DNA of 64,000 bases from Melissococcus plutonius ATCC 35311 (GTDB lineage: Bacteria > Bacillota > Bacilli > Lactobacillales > Enterococcaceae): assembly GCF_000270185.1 (NCBI RefSeq), contig NC_015516.1, positions 1,338,501-1,402,500 on the forward strand, written 5' to 3'. This document shows positions 20,244 to 32,304 of this stretch, piece by piece. The notes beneath the pieces are model-generated. The model did not search any database, was not told the origin of the DNA, and saw nothing but the letters and a program-made list of their open reading frames with translations. Every line of letters begins with the position of its first letter. Position 1 is the first letter of the stretch. Position numbers and translations under genes: made by a program.

Positions 20244-22438
20244 TCGTTTTCATTTCTTCTTGTCTGTGGTAGCATTGTTAAACTAATTCTTGCTTTTTTC
20301 AAATCGACTTCTTCCACCCAAACTGTTACAATATCACCCACAGAAACAATATCTGTTGGATGTTTAACGAATTTTGTACTCATTTTTGAAATATGAACCA
20401 ACCCATCTTGTTTGACACCAATGTCAACAAATGCACCAAAGTCAATGACATTTCTTACCGTTCCTTCTAATTCCATTCCAGGTTTCAAATCTTCCATTGA
20501 AAGAACATCCTTTCTTAGAAGCGGTGCAGGCATCTCATCACGCATATCACGACCAGGTTGAATTAAAGCTTTAATGATGTCTTTTAGAGTTTCAATTCCT
20601 ACATCAACTGTCTTTGACAACTCTTCTACAGACAGTTGTTTCAATTGATCATTAGTTTGTTGACTGCCTAATTCTTTTAAAGTAGTATTAGCAAGCGTTA
20701 TAATTTCTTTAGCAATCGGATAACTTTCTGGATGAATGCCCGTATTGTCTAAAATATTTTTACCATTTGGAATTCTTAAAAAACCAATCGCTTGTTCGTA
20801 GGCTTTAGGTCCTAAACGAGGCACCTTTTTAACTTCATCACGTGCCATAAAAGCACCATTTTCATCTCGATAGGTGACCAAATTTTTTGCTGTTGTTTTA
20901 TTTAAACCTGAGATATATTGTAGTAACTGTGGACTTGCTGTGTTGATATCAATACCTACCTGATTAACTACTGTTCCTACAACAAAATCAAGTTGTTCTG
21001 CCAAACGTTTTTGTGAGACATCATGTTGGTATTGACCAACACCCACTGCTTTTGGTTCAATTTTAACTAGTTCAGCCAAGGGATCTTGAAGTCTACGGGC
21101 AATGCTGACAGCACTTCGTTCTTCAACATGCAAATCTGGAAATTCTTCTCTGGCCACATCACTTGCTGAATAAACAGAAGCACCTGCTTCATTGACAAGT
21201 ATATAAAAAACTTCTCGTTCAATTTGTTTTAGTTGTTCAGATACAAAAATTTCAGATTCTCGGCTGGCTGTTCCATTTCCAATAGCAATCATTTCAATTT
21301 GATATTGTTCAATTAACTGATTAAAGATTTCACCTGCAGCCGCACGCTTTTCTTTTGATGCTGGTTTATGAGGATAAATGACTTGGATGGCTAAAACTTT
21401 TCCAGTTGGATCAATAACTGCTAACTTACAACCGGTTCGATAAGCCGGATCAAATCCTAAAACGATTTTTCCCTTCAATGGTGGCTGTAAAAGCAAATGT
21501 TGAAGATTCTCGCCAAAAATATTAATTGCCTGTTCATCTGCTATTTCTGTTAATTGATTTCTAATTTCTCTTTCAATTGCTGGAGCGATAAACCGTTTAT
21601 AACTGTCCAAATAGGCAGTTGTTATATAAGCAGCTGATAAAGAATTTGTTTTATTTCCAATTAATTGATTCGCAAAATAATTATCGATTCTTGTTTCATC
21701 TACAATTAATGCAATTTTCAATACTTCTTCTTTTTCACCACGGTTTGTTGCAAGCACACGATAAGGAACAATTTTACTAACAGATTCTGAAAAATCATAA
21801 TACATTTCATAAATGCCTTTTTCATCTTTTTCCTTATTCTTTATCTTACTAACATATTGGCCATGTTTCCAAGTAAAGTCACGAATCCATTTACGAAATT
21901 TTGGTTCATCACTAATTCGTTCAGCTAAGATTTCATGAGCACCCTGTAAGGCTTCTTCAGCACTTGTAACTTCATTTTTTTCATTTATATAAAGTTCAGC
22001 CTCAACAAGTACGTCTGCATTCTCTTTTAATGCCAATAACCAATCTGCTAAAGGTTCTAATCCTTTTTCCTTAGCAATGGTTGCCTTTGTACGACGTTTT
22101 TGTTTATAAGGGCGATAGAGATCTTCAATTTGTTGCATTTTTGTTGTTTGTTGTATTTCTAATTTGAGTTCATTTGTTAACTTTCCTTGTTCCTCAATAA
22201 GACGAAGAACTTCTTTTTTACGTTTTTCTAAATTTAATAAATAATGATAGCGTTCTTCAATTTGCCGAATTTGTACTTCGTCTAAACTTCCTGTCATTTC
22301 TTTACGATACCGAGCAATAAAAGGAACTGTATTTCCTTCACTTAATAATGTTAAAATCGTCGTTAACTGATTGGTTCGATAGTTTGTTAATTCTTTTTGA
22401 AGAAGTCCAACTATTTCTTGGTTATACGTTTCAGTCAT
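20240..22438 (-). CDS. tex: Tex family RNA-binding transcription accessory protein
   Basis: 732 aa protein with the Tex architecture: N-terminal helical HTH region (PFIARYRKEMTG at about 35-46), YqgF/RNase H-like domain (about 325-450, GFDPAYRTGCKLAVID), helix-hairpin-helix repeats (VGIDINTAS, LNKTTAKNLV) and a C-terminal S1 RNA-binding domain (GMELEGTVRNVIDFGAFVDIG). The start at 22438 has AGAGGG upstream. The family is linked to RNA polymerase and RNA turnover. Confidence 0.96.
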   Translation of the reverse strand: MTETYNQEIVGLLQKELTNYRTNQLTTILTLLSEGNTVPFIARYRKEMTGSLDEVQIRQIEERYHYLLNLEKRKKEVLRLIEEQGKLTNELKLEIQQTTKMQQIEDLYRPYKQKRRTKATIAKEKGLEPLADWLLALKENADVLVEAELYINEKNEVTSAEEALQGAHEILAERISDEPKFRKWIRDFTWKHGQYVSKIKNKEKDEKGIYEMYYDFSESVSKIVPYRVLATNRGEKEEVLKIALIVDETRIDNYFANQLIGNKTNSLSAAYITTAYLDSYKRFIAPAIEREIRNQLTEIADEQAINIFGENLQHLLLQPPLKGKIVLGFDPAYRTGCKLAVIDPTGKVLAIQVIYPHKPASKEKRAAAGEIFNQLIEQYQIEMIAIGNGTASRESEIFVSEQLKQIEREVFYILVNEAGASVYSASDVAREEFPDLHVEERSAVSIARRLQDPLAELVKIEPKAVGVGQYQHDVSQKRLAEQLDFVVGTVVNQVGIDINTASPQLLQYISGLNKTTAKNLVTYRDENGAFMARDEVKKVPRLGPKAYEQAIGFLRIPNGKNILDNTGIHPESYPIAKEIITLANTTLKELGSQQTNDQLKQLSVEELSKTVDVGIETLKDIIKALIQPGRDMRDEMPAPLLRKDVLSMEDLKPGMELEGTVRNVIDFGAFVDIGVKQDGLVHISKMSTKFVKHPTDIVSVGDIVTVWVEEVDLKKARISLTMLPQTRRNENE

Positions 22439-22636
22439 GGCAAAATCCCTCTTTTCTTCAAATACATACTGATTTATTTTAGCATATTCTTTTTCTAGCG
22501 ACTACTAGTTCAGTATTTTATTATTTCTTGTACTAAACCTGGTGAATCAAAAAATTAAAAATACAGCAAGTTTTTAAAAGAGAAAAACCCACCATCGATT
22601 TCCATAGCGTCTAACGAAGAATCAAGAGCATAAAAT

Positions 22637-22692
22637 TTTAAAAAGTATCTAACACAGACAAAAGAGTCATCTGGTTTAGATACTTTTTAAAT
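22637..22692 (-). terminator. Terminator after dnaJ
   Basis: Inverted repeat TAAAAAGTATCTAA / TTAGATACTTTTTA around a 28-base loop, just downstream of the dnaJ stop. The A/T-rich ends give a T run on the minus strand. Confidence 0.7.
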
Positions 22693-22750
22693 ATACTATT
22701 AATTGATCATTAAAAACATTCAATCTATCTACTAAATCGGAAATTTTTAA

Positions 22751-23911
22751 TTACTTTTTCTTCTTACCACCAAAAGCATCCTTCATTTTATCAAAGAATC
22801 CTTCTTCTTGCTGTTCATCAACCGACTGACCACCTGCTTCAGCAAATGCTCTTAAGGCCTCTTTTTGTTCTTCATTTAATTGTTTAGGAATAATTAATTT
22901 TGTTTGAACATGCTGATCACCTGTACCGTTTCCGCGCAATTTAGGTGCCCCTTTACCACGTAAACGGAAATTGGTCCCTGTTTGGGTACCAGCAGGAATT
23001 TTTAATTTTATATCACCATGTACGGTAGGTACTTGAACTTCATCTCCCAAAGCAGCTTGAACAAAGCTAATTGGCAATTCATAATAAATTTCAGAACCTT
23101 CACGATCAAATATTTGGCTCTCTTCCACACTGAATACGACATATAAATCACCATAAGGTCCACCATTTTCTCCTGCTTCACCTTGATTTGATAAACGCAT
23201 TTGCTGTCCATCTTCAACGCCGGCAGGTACATTCACCTTAACAGTATGAGGTTTCTTTTCATGTCCAGTACCATGACAAGTTGGACATGGTTCTTTAATT
23301 TCTTTTCCGGTTCCTCGACAGACATCACACGTTTGTTTACTCATCATTCGTCCTAAAGGCGTTTGGCGTTCAACATTTATCGCCCCTGTCCCATGACATT
23401 TATGACAAACTTCTGGTTGTGTGCCTGGTTTAGCACCATTTCCACCACAAGTATGGCATGTATCTTCTCGATTATATTTTATCTCTCTTTCAATTCCAAA
23501 GATTGCTTCTTCAAATTTCAACTCTATTGTATATTGTAAATCAGCGCCTTGTCTTGGTTCGTTTGGATTTGTACTTTGACCACCGCCACCAAAAAATGAA
23601 TCAAAAATATCTTCAAATCCACCAAAACTACTGCCGCCAAAACCACCAGTATCAAAACCGCCAAAACCACCGCCACCATAATTTGGATCAGTACCAGCAT
23701 GTCCATATTGATCATAAGCTGCTTTTTTCTGTGGATCACTTAATATCTCATAAGCTTCTGAGATTTCCTTAAATTTTTCTTCAGCATCCGCTTCTTTATT
23801 GATATCTGGGTGGTACTTCTTGGAAAGTTTACGATATGCCTTTTTTATTTCATCATCTGAAGCACCCTTTGATAAACCAAGCACTTCATAATAATCTCTT
23901 TTTGTAGCCAT
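22751..23911 (-). CDS. dnaJ: Chaperone protein DnaJ
   Basis: Hsp40 co-chaperone of DnaK. J domain with HPD (KYHPDIN, about 31-37), Gly/Phe-rich linker (about 75-110), zinc-binding region with four CxxCxGxG repeats ([32 protein letters not shown]) and the C-terminal substrate-binding domain. I chose the ATG at 23911 (GGAGGG upstream); the longer frame adds 21 unrelated residues. 386 aa. Last gene of the hrcA-grpE-dnaK-dnaJ group. Confidence 0.97.
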   Translation of the reverse strand: MATKRDYYEVLGLSKGASDDEIKKAYRKLSKKYHPDINKEADAEEKFKEISEAYEILSDPQKKAAYDQYGHAGTDPNYGGGGFGGFDTGGFGGSSFGGFEDIFDSFFGGGGQSTNPNEPRQGADLQYTIELKFEEAIFGIEREIKYNREDTCHTCGGNGAKPGTQPEVCHKCHGTGAINVERQTPLGRMMSKQTCDVCRGTGKEIKEPCPTCHGTGHEKKPHTVKVNVPAGVEDGQQMRLSNQGEAGENGGPYGDLYVVFSVEESQIFDREGSEIYYELPISFVQAALGDEVQVPTVHGDIKLKIPAGTQTGTNFRLRGKGAPKLRGNGTGDQHVQTKLIIPKQLNEEQKEALRAFAEAGGQSVDEQQEEGFFDKMKDAFGGKKKK

Positions 23912-24096
23912 TAGCTTCCCTCCAAGCTTATTCCCTTCAAATTTATTTACACGAATAAATATCGTTGTAATCATATCATAATTTATGAATAATCTGAATA
24001 GAATTTCTAAAATTAATATGTAACTCCTGTTTTTCTGACAAAAAAGAGGCAGGACAATAGTTTACACTACTTACCCTTGCCCCATTTATAAATAAA

Positions 24097-24240
24097 TAGC
24101 TGAGACAAAATCAATTTGTTTGACTGTCTTATCATTATTCATTCTTTTTCTGTCTATTTTGCATGGATAGAAAAGTCTAGTATAAACATCATAGACGTTC
24201 ATTTATATTAATCAGAAACAAACGATGTCATCTCAGCTGA
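24097..24240. repeat. Imperfect long inverted repeat between dnaK and dnaJ
   Basis: The ends carry AGCTGAGA (24098-24105) and its perfect complement TCTCAGCT (24231-24238). A second complementary block TTTGTTT / AAACAAA lies just inside with a one-base offset. The element is about 140 bases, without an ORF, and resembles the intergenic GCTGAGACA-type repeats I associate with Lactobacillales. On RNA it would form a long hairpin in the dnaK-dnaJ intergenic region. No second copy was found in this window. Confidence 0.5.
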
Positions 24241-24266
24241 ATTATTTACTAGTTATTTTCATATAA

Positions 24267-26126
<1,860 letters not shown>

Positions 26127-26165
26127 CTATCTTCATTTAAATTCAAATTTATTAAGAAAGTCTTA

Positions 26166-26771
26166 CTACTGAGAAACAACAACCATACTTGGTCGTAACA
26201 CTCTTTCTTGGAGTTTATATCCTTTTTGTAAAACTTCTACTATTGTATCTTTTGGTATTTCTTCTGTTGCTGGCACTGTTTGAACTGCTTGATGAAGTAT
26301 TGGATTGAATTTTTCGTTTGTTGCCTGGATTTCTTCAATTCCTTCTTCTTTCAATGCATCCTGTAAACTTGTCATCACCATAGAAATTCCTTTTTGTAAG
26401 CTTGATCCTTGTTCATCTGTAACATCTATTGCTAAAGCTCTTTCTAAATTGTCTAATGCAGGTAAGATTTTTTTGCCTAAGTCTTGTGAGCGATAACGAA
26501 CAAGTGATTCACGTTCGTTTTTGAAACGATTGTTCATATTTGCAATCTCTGCTTGGGCTCTTAAAAACTTATCTTCCATGTCTGAAAGTTCTGATTGAAG
26601 TTTTTCTATTTCTGATTCTTCTGTTTCCACTTCAGAAACACCAGCATCATCAATTGCTTCCATTTCTTGCTCGTTTTGTTGTGCTTTTACTTCCTCAGAT
26701 GATTCTATTGTTTGTTCATTTGTTTTTTTTGTTTCTGTTTCTTCAGACGATACTTTTTCATTTTTTTTCAT
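26166..26771 (-). CDS. grpE: Nucleotide exchange factor GrpE
   Basis: DnaK nucleotide exchange factor. Long acidic, Glu-rich N-terminus (residues 1-60), a coiled-coil dimerisation helix (about 55-105) and a beta domain with the family C-terminal pattern HQAVQTVPA, GYKLQERVLRPSMVVVS. 201 aa. RBS AAAGGAG before the ATG. Second gene of the heat-shock operon. Confidence 0.97.
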   Translation of the reverse strand: MKKNEKVSSEETETKKTNEQTIESSEEVKAQQNEQEMEAIDDAGVSEVETEESEIEKLQSELSDMEDKFLRAQAEIANMNNRFKNERESLVRYRSQDLGKKILPALDNLERALAIDVTDEQGSSLQKGISMVMTSLQDALKEEGIEEIQATNEKFNPILHQAVQTVPATEEIPKDTIVEVLQKGYKLQERVLRPSMVVVSQ

Positions 26772-26851
26772 ATTAGCATCTCCTTTTCTAAAAGCACTAC
26801 TTTTATAATTCCATCATTAGCATTGCTATTTCTTTTTATTATTTAGTTATT

Positions 26852-27898
26852 TTATTCGCCAAGGAAGCGATAATAATCATCCAGCTTTGAAGCAAGTTCT
26901 TCACGAAATAGGTTAACCAAACTAAACATATGTGAGTAAGGCATACTTGTTGGTCCTAACAATGCGATGACCCCTTTTCCATGTCCACTCACTTCATAAA
27001 CTGCAGTAATCATGCTCATATCTTCTAAGAGATCATTTCCTATTTCTGAGCCAATTTGAATAGCAATAGGTGGTGTATTGGCTTTTTCAGCTTCATTAAG
27101 TAGTTGTGCTAATTCATTTGTATCTTGCATAAATGAATAAACAGATTTTATTTGTTCAATATCTTGTTTTACCCCAAAATCTAGTAAGTTCATACGTCCA
27201 CTAACGAATATACGTTCCTTAAACGCTTGTCCCAATAAGGTATCAAATAAATTCATTACACCATCTGGTGTTTGAAAATAGCGATGTAAAATCATCGGAA
27301 TTTCCGTACGTAAACGATGATAAACAGTCAAAAGTGGTTGTCCAACCAATTTATCATTAATGATTTTAGTCATTCTTTCCAAATCTTCTCCTGATAAATT
27401 TGGTGGAATAAAAAATACCTGATTTTCAACGTTGCCTTTATCTGTCACTACAATTGCAAGTACCTGACGATCATTTAAAGGAATCATTCGAAAGCCAGTT
27501 AATTTTCTTTCTTTTACTTCAGGTCCTAAAGAGAAAGCAGTATAGCTCGTTAATTTAGAGAGAATTTCTGTCGATTTTTCAATAATATCATTAATTTCAT
27601 TAAATTCCTGTCCAAATGAATACTGAATGGTTTGTACCATTTCTTGATCAATTTTTTCAGGTTGCAATAAGTAGTCTACATAATATCGATAGCCTTGCAT
27701 AGAAGGTATTCTTCCAGAAGAAAGGTGTGTTTTAAGCAGTAGTCCTTCTTCTTCTAATACTCTCATATCGTTACGAATAGTGGCTGAACTGGAATTAATC
27801 CCAGCTTCCATTAATTTTTTAGAACCAACCGGCAATCCGGTATTTGTATAGTGTTGGATGATAAGTCGCAAGATATTTTTTTGTCTCTCAGTAATCAT
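26852..27898 (-). CDS. hrcA: Heat-inducible transcription repressor HrcA
   Basis: Repressor of class I heat-shock genes that binds CIRCE. N-terminal winged helix (ITERQKNILRLIIQHY, PVGSKKL, SSATIRNDM at about 35-43) followed by the GAF-like and dimerisation parts (SGRMNLLDFGVKQD, GKGVIALLGPTSMPYS). The ATG at 27898 was chosen (AAGGTGG upstream); the longer frame runs into the CIRCE element. 348 aa. First gene of the operon and autoregulated through the two adjacent CIRCE sites. Confidence 0.97.
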   Translation of the reverse strand: MITERQKNILRLIIQHYTNTGLPVGSKKLMEAGINSSSATIRNDMRVLEEEGLLLKTHLSSGRIPSMQGYRYYVDYLLQPEKIDQEMVQTIQYSFGQEFNEINDIIEKSTEILSKLTSYTAFSLGPEVKERKLTGFRMIPLNDRQVLAIVVTDKGNVENQVFFIPPNLSGEDLERMTKIINDKLVGQPLLTVYHRLRTEIPMILHRYFQTPDGVMNLFDTLLGQAFKERIFVSGRMNLLDFGVKQDIEQIKSVYSFMQDTNELAQLLNEAEKANTPPIAIQIGSEIGNDLLEDMSMITAVYEVSGHGKGVIALLGPTSMPYSHMFSLVNLFREELASKLDDYYRFLGE

Positions 27899-27915
27899 AT
27901 TTGCCACCTTCCCCA

Positions 27916-27942
27916 TTAGCACTTATTTATTTCAAGTGCTAA
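27916..27942 (-). promoter_or_regulatory. CIRCE operator, promoter-distal copy
   Basis: Perfect inverted repeat TTAGCACTT - 9 bases - AAGTGCTAA. It differs from the consensus (CTC/GAG) symmetrically at one position. It lies between the -10 box and the hrcA start, the usual operator position. Confidence 0.95.
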
Positions 27943-27953
27943 TCACAACTATT

Positions 27954-27982
27954 AATATACGCATTCGTGATTCGTTTGTCAA
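27954..27982 (-). promoter_or_regulatory. Sigma-A promoter of the hrcA operon
   Basis: Minus strand TTGACA (27977-27982), a 17-base spacer, then TATATT (27954-27959). It sits between the two CIRCE copies. Confidence 0.85.
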
Positions 27983-27998
27983 GTAAAAAATAACTTTT

Positions 27999-28025
27999 TT
28001 AGCACTCGGCTTGAAAGAGTGCTAA
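27999..28025 (-). promoter_or_regulatory. CIRCE operator, upstream copy
   Basis: TTAGCACTC - 9 bases - GAGTGCTAA, an exact match to the CIRCE consensus. It lies just upstream of the -35 box, giving the promoter a HrcA site on each side. Confidence 0.95.
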
Positions 28026-28262
28026 AGATGCAGATTTTTTAATTTTATACTTCTCTTACCTATACAAAAAGATTTGGTAATAAATAAACAAACAGTTTCT
28101 AGGCAACATTTTAAAAAATTGTTCTTATAAAAAATGTTATGGCTGTAGTTTAAAAAATTAAAGCAGATTAAGCAAAAATTTTCTCTTGGTTTTTCTAAAA
28201 TTTAATCATACTATTTTTCTTAGTAAAAATAGCTTAGATTTTTGTTATCACTTACTCTTTTA

Positions 28263-29417
28263 CTAGTCCAATAAGAACGCTTCAAATACCTCATTTCCTA
28301 AAAATATTCCTTCTGAAGTCAAAGCAATTGAATTTGTTTGTTCATAGATCAATTTTCTAATCTTTAATTGCTGGATTGTTTCGCCATAGATACTTTCCAT
28401 TGAAACACCAAATTTTTGATAGAATTTTTCTTTTGAAACGCCTTTTTTCATTCTAAGACCTAAAAACATTTCTTCCTCTATTTGATGTTTTGTTAATAGT
28501 TCTTCTCTTTCAATAATCGGTAATTGATTATCCTCTAAAGGCATCAGATAATGCTGAATGGGGCCATGGTTTTTATAACGTAAATTATCAATATAACCGC
28601 TTGCACCAGCACCAAAACCGTAATAATGTTCATTATCCCAATATCTAGTATTATGTCGGCTTTCCTTTCCAGGAATTGCAAAATTACTGATTTCATAATG
28701 CCTTCTCCCCGCCTCTTCCATGAGTTGAATGGCAGATTTAAGCATACTTACTTCGATATCTTCTGAAGGAAAATGAATTTTTCCCTGTCTTGCCAAATTC
28801 ATAAACATCGTTTGATTTTCCAAAATTAAAGAATACAAGGCATAATGCGGTAAGTTTAATTCAATTGCTTTGCATAAACTCTCTTTAAAATTTTCTAATG
28901 TTTGACCGGGCAACGCATAAATTAAATCAATACTGATATTATTAAAATTTGCCTTTTCAAGTCGTTGAATAGCTTGATAGATTTCCTTTACTGTATGTTT
29001 ACGTCCAATTTTTTTTAATATCTGATTATCAAAAGATTGTACCCCCATTGATAAACGATTTACGCCATAATTTTTCATTATTTGTATCTTTTCAGGTGTT
29101 AAATCACCTGGATTTGCTTCAACGGTAAATTCAATTGTGTTTGAAAAAGTAAACTGTTTTATAATCCCACTTAATAAATAATCCAGTTGTTTGGAAGATA
29201 ATGCTGAAGGTGTCCCTCCACCAATATAAAGGGTTTCAAGTTCACAAGAAACATTGCCTGTTACCAATTCTATTTCTTTTAACAAGCTTTCTAGATACCT
29301 ATCAACCGGTTGTTCTTTGATAAGCACTTTATTAAAATCACAATAATAACAAATATGTTCACAAAATGGAATGTGAATGTAGGCAGAAGAAATAGCAGAA
29401 GGCGTTTTATTCATCAT
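28263..29417 (-). CDS. hemW: HemW-type radical SAM protein
   Basis: Radical SAM enzyme related to oxygen-independent coproporphyrinogen oxidase. YIHIPFCEHICYYCDFNK carries the CxxxCxxC cluster motif; GGGTPS and SMGVQSF follow, and there is a C-terminal HemN-like domain. HemW proteins are haem chaperones rather than true HemN. 384 aa. Start ATG at 29417 (the second ATG directly follows). Not obviously in an operon, but adjacent to the hrcA promoter region as in many Bacilli. Confidence 0.93.
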   Translation of the reverse strand: MMNKTPSAISSAYIHIPFCEHICYYCDFNKVLIKEQPVDRYLESLLKEIELVTGNVSCELETLYIGGGTPSALSSKQLDYLLSGIIKQFTFSNTIEFTVEANPGDLTPEKIQIMKNYGVNRLSMGVQSFDNQILKKIGRKHTVKEIYQAIQRLEKANFNNISIDLIYALPGQTLENFKESLCKAIELNLPHYALYSLILENQTMFMNLARQGKIHFPSEDIEVSMLKSAIQLMEEAGRRHYEISNFAIPGKESRHNTRYWDNEHYYGFGAGASGYIDNLRYKNHGPIQHYLMPLEDNQLPIIEREELLTKHQIEEEMFLGLRMKKGVSKEKFYQKFGVSMESIYGETIQQLKIRKLIYEQTNSIALTSEGIFLGNEVFEAFLLD

Positions 29418-29572
29418 TTTTTTAATTTTTTCACCTCACAATATTTCTTAAATTTTCATCAATTAATGGTTGTTCATTAAATAAATTTTTTATTGATACT
29501 AAAAATCAACAGAAAATGATATGTCTATTTGTTGTAAACTAAATAAAGCGACCCAGATTCTAAAAAAAATAA

Positions 29573-30526
29573 TTAATTATCATTTTTTAAAAAATAATGC
29601 AAGGTATCGTTTTTATCTTGATTTAATTGTTGAACCAATGCATCAATATTTTCAAACTGTATTTGATTTCTTAGATAATCATGCCATTCAACAATGACTT
29701 TTTCATCATAAATCATTTGATTAAAATGAAAAATATTAATTTCAACAGTTAATTTGCGATTACTGCCAAATGTATCGTTATGCCCAATCGATCCCATTCC
29801 TAAATACCAGATGTCTCCAACTTTCATTCTAACCGCATAAACACCATTTTTAGGCAAGTAAACTGAAGAATCTACCTGTACATTAGCTGTTGGAAAACCT
29901 AATAAACGCCCTCTAGCATCTCCATGTACTACAATTCCAGTAGTAGTATAAAAATGTCCTAGCCGTTTTGCAACACCTAGCATATCTCCTTCTTGCATCA
30001 ATAAACGTATTTTTGTGGAACTGATTTTTTCATTTTCCAGTAATTCCTCATCGACTATTACAATTTCAAAACGATTTTTCGCATACTTAGGCAGAATTTC
30101 TACACTAGTTTCTTCTTTAGTTCCATGACCATAAGTGTAATCAAACCCAGCAACAGCAACCTTAGTGTGAAGATCAACAATATATTCATCCACAAACTCT
30201 TGAGGAGATAGTTTGGAAAATTCCTCTGTAAAATCAACAATATATAAAATGTCTACTCCTAAATCTGCCATTCGTTTTTCTTTTTCTTCCAAATTTGTTA
30301 AATAGGTTACTTCGGTAGGCATCTTACGTTGAAAAATAATGGCTGGATGTTGATTAAATGTCATAACTGCCAGTTTTAATCCACGCTTTTTTGCTATTTC
30401 TCTTCCCGTTTGAATGACTTTTTGATGTCCTTTATGTATACCATCAAAAAAACCTAACACCATTACAACTTCCTCTGTCAAAAGTTGTAATGGATCATGT
30501 GGATGATGAATAGGAATAACCTTCAT
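29573..30526 (-). CDS. ribF: Bifunctional riboflavin kinase / FAD synthetase
   Basis: Makes FMN and FAD from riboflavin. The N-terminal FAD synthetase domain has GFFDGIHKGHQ (HIGH-like), and SSTKIR lies near its end. The C-terminal flavokinase domain has GRLLGFPTANV (about 205-215) and GMGSIGHNDTFG. I chose the ATG at 30526 with AAGGAGAG upstream; the longer TTG start would put the RBS inside the gene. 317 aa. It follows truB with a 36-base gap. Confidence 0.95.
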   Translation of the reverse strand: MKVIPIHHPHDPLQLLTEEVVMVLGFFDGIHKGHQKVIQTGREIAKKRGLKLAVMTFNQHPAIIFQRKMPTEVTYLTNLEEKEKRMADLGVDILYIVDFTEEFSKLSPQEFVDEYIVDLHTKVAVAGFDYTYGHGTKEETSVEILPKYAKNRFEIVIVDEELLENEKISSTKIRLLMQEGDMLGVAKRLGHFYTTTGIVVHGDARGRLLGFPTANVQVDSSVYLPKNGVYAVRMKVGDIWYLGMGSIGHNDTFGSNRKLTVEINIFHFNQMIYDEKVIVEWHDYLRNQIQFENIDALVQQLNQDKNDTLHYFLKNDN

Positions 30527-30562
30527 AAATAAAAATTCTCTCCTTTTATACAAATTTAACTA

Positions 30563-31474
30563 TTAGATTACCTTACTTGGTTTTAAGTAATTTTCTTTTG
30601 TAGGATGAGCCATGTATAGACTGACCAATGTATTTTTGTGAAATAATGCAAGCAATTCTCTTGGCATTTCTGTTAATCCAAGTTGCTCTTTTCTTAAACA
30701 GACACCATTTTTAACTAATTGAGCAAGTTCATCAGACAATTGAATTTTTGGAAAATCTTTAACAGCCACACTAAGTGGTAATAATAATTCTTCTGTTTGT
30801 CCTTTTTCTGCTACCTGTGCAACTTGTTCTAGAGTTATACACTGATCTGCGAATAATCCCCCACTAGCTAGTCTTGTTAATGCTGACATGTGAGCTGGAA
30901 ATCCTAATTTTAAACCAGTATCTACTGCCAACGTCCGAACGTAGGTTCCTTTTCCGCAAACAACACGAAATTGCCAGGTCATTGTTCCATTTTTTTCATT
31001 AAAAATAGGTTGACTGATTCTTCGAAACGAAATAATCGTTGTTTTTCTAACGGGACGCTCTACTTGCTCATGATTACGTGCATATTCATAAAGTCTTTTT
31101 CCATTGACTTTAACCGCTGAAAACATCGGTGGTACTTGAGTAATTTCTCCCTCTAAAGATTGCATTGCCTGGTCAATCATTACTGTCGGTAAGGGATTAG
31201 TCAGGCGTTTTTTTTCGACACACTCGCCACTTTTGTCTTCAGTAGTAGTTGAAACACCTAATGTGATTTCTCCCTCATAAATTTTACCAGCATTTGCCAT
31301 ATATTCAATCACTTTTGTTCCCTTGCCTATACAAATAGGCAGAACGCCATCAACATCTGGATCTAGTGTACCACCATGCCCAATTTTTTTTGTATGTAGT
31401 ATCTTTCTTAAGTGGAAGACACAATCATGACTTGTCATTCCATTATTTTTCCATAAAGGTAAAATACCATCCAT
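30563..31474 (-). CDS. truB: tRNA pseudouridine-55 synthase
   Basis: Makes Psi55 in the T-loop of tRNAs. Motifs: KNNGMTSHD near the N-terminus, the catalytic GGTLDPDVDGVLPIC (Asp at about residue 40), VPPMFSAVKVNGKRLYEYAR and GTYVRTLAVDTG. 303 aa. RBS AAGGAG before the ATG. In Bacillus truB follows rbfA directly; here a plus-strand gene and a terminator separate them, so truB-ribF forms its own unit. Confidence 0.95.
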   Translation of the reverse strand: MDGILPLWKNNGMTSHDCVFHLRKILHTKKIGHGGTLDPDVDGVLPICIGKGTKVIEYMANAGKIYEGEITLGVSTTTEDKSGECVEKKRLTNPLPTVMIDQAMQSLEGEITQVPPMFSAVKVNGKRLYEYARNHEQVERPVRKTTIISFRRISQPIFNEKNGTMTWQFRVVCGKGTYVRTLAVDTGLKLGFPAHMSALTRLASGGLFADQCITLEQVAQVAEKGQTEELLLPLSVAVKDFPKIQLSDELAQLVKNGVCLRKEQLGLTEMPRELLALFHKNTLVSLYMAHPTKENYLKPSKVI

Positions 31475-31807
31475 TAATTACACTCCTTCTTTTGTCCCGG
31501 AATTATTATAGCATAATCATAAATGTCTCTATATTCCTTATTAATAAAAACAGCCTTGAATGATTGATATTTCTTAATTCCTATTCTCTTATTCAATGTT
31601 AATCTTAAAAATTGAATTATTTGACGAATAAATTAATGAAATTATATAATCTAATATAAATAAAATTTCTTTTATTTATTAAATGCCTGATTTTGATCTT
31701 TGTGTTTTGTCATTTTGTTATGACAAAACTGTTAGCTATTTAAACTAGGAAATTAGGATAAAAGATGTTAGAATCTGCTAGAAATGAATATAAAAGGAGT
31801 TTTAATT

Positions 31808-32128
31808 ATGAAATCATCAAGAATTCTCTCTAGTTTATGTTATCTTTCGATTCTGGTTGTTCCATTACTTTTTCCAATTATTGTCTGGCTATTGTCACAT
31901 AGAAATTCAGAAGTTCACTATCATGCTTCCCGTGCCATAACACTTCATCTAATCCCTATTCTCTTAGGTGTTTTTACCTTTCTTGTCATTGGTTTTATGG
32001 GTATTTCAAAATTTACTGCAGATACTGCAAATATGGTACTCGTTATATTGGCTATTATCATGGCAGTAACCTCAATTTTATTATTTATTTACAATATCTA
32101 TTACGGTATAAAATTACTTGTTTCATAA
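31808..32128 (+). CDS. DUF4870-like small membrane protein
   Basis: 106 aa protein with three to four predicted membrane helices (residues about 8-28, 45-66 and 73-98). The motif HYHASRAITLHL between helices is typical of the DUF4870/Tic20-like family. I chose the ATG at 31808, preceded by AAGGAG with 8-base spacing; an upstream ATG at 31784 lacks a site. It lies against the direction of its neighbours, between truB and rbfA, and ends ahead of the bidirectional hairpin at 32305-32345. Function unknown. Confidence 0.8.
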   Translation: MKSSRILSSLCYLSILVVPLLFPIIVWLLSHRNSEVHYHASRAITLHLIPILLGVFTFLVIGFMGISKFTADTANMVLVILAIIMAVTSILLFIYNIYYGIKLLVS

Positions 32129-32304
32129 ATAGATAACTTTTAACTAAAAAGTGAAATTTAACTATAAAAATAACTCAACTACTGACTTTCTGATAAACAA
32201 TTTCAAGTAATTGCAACAATATTATAAAATTATCTAACGATAAAAAAGCAGTAAGAGTAGACAACAATACTTCTAACTCATAAAATAATTAGGTATTACC
32301 GAAT

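Noticed and set aside
23524..23739. Hydrophobic 71 aa frame within dnaJ
   Set aside because: Shadow of the Gly-rich linker of dnaJ in another frame; its runs of V, L and I reflect codon shift of GGT/GGC.
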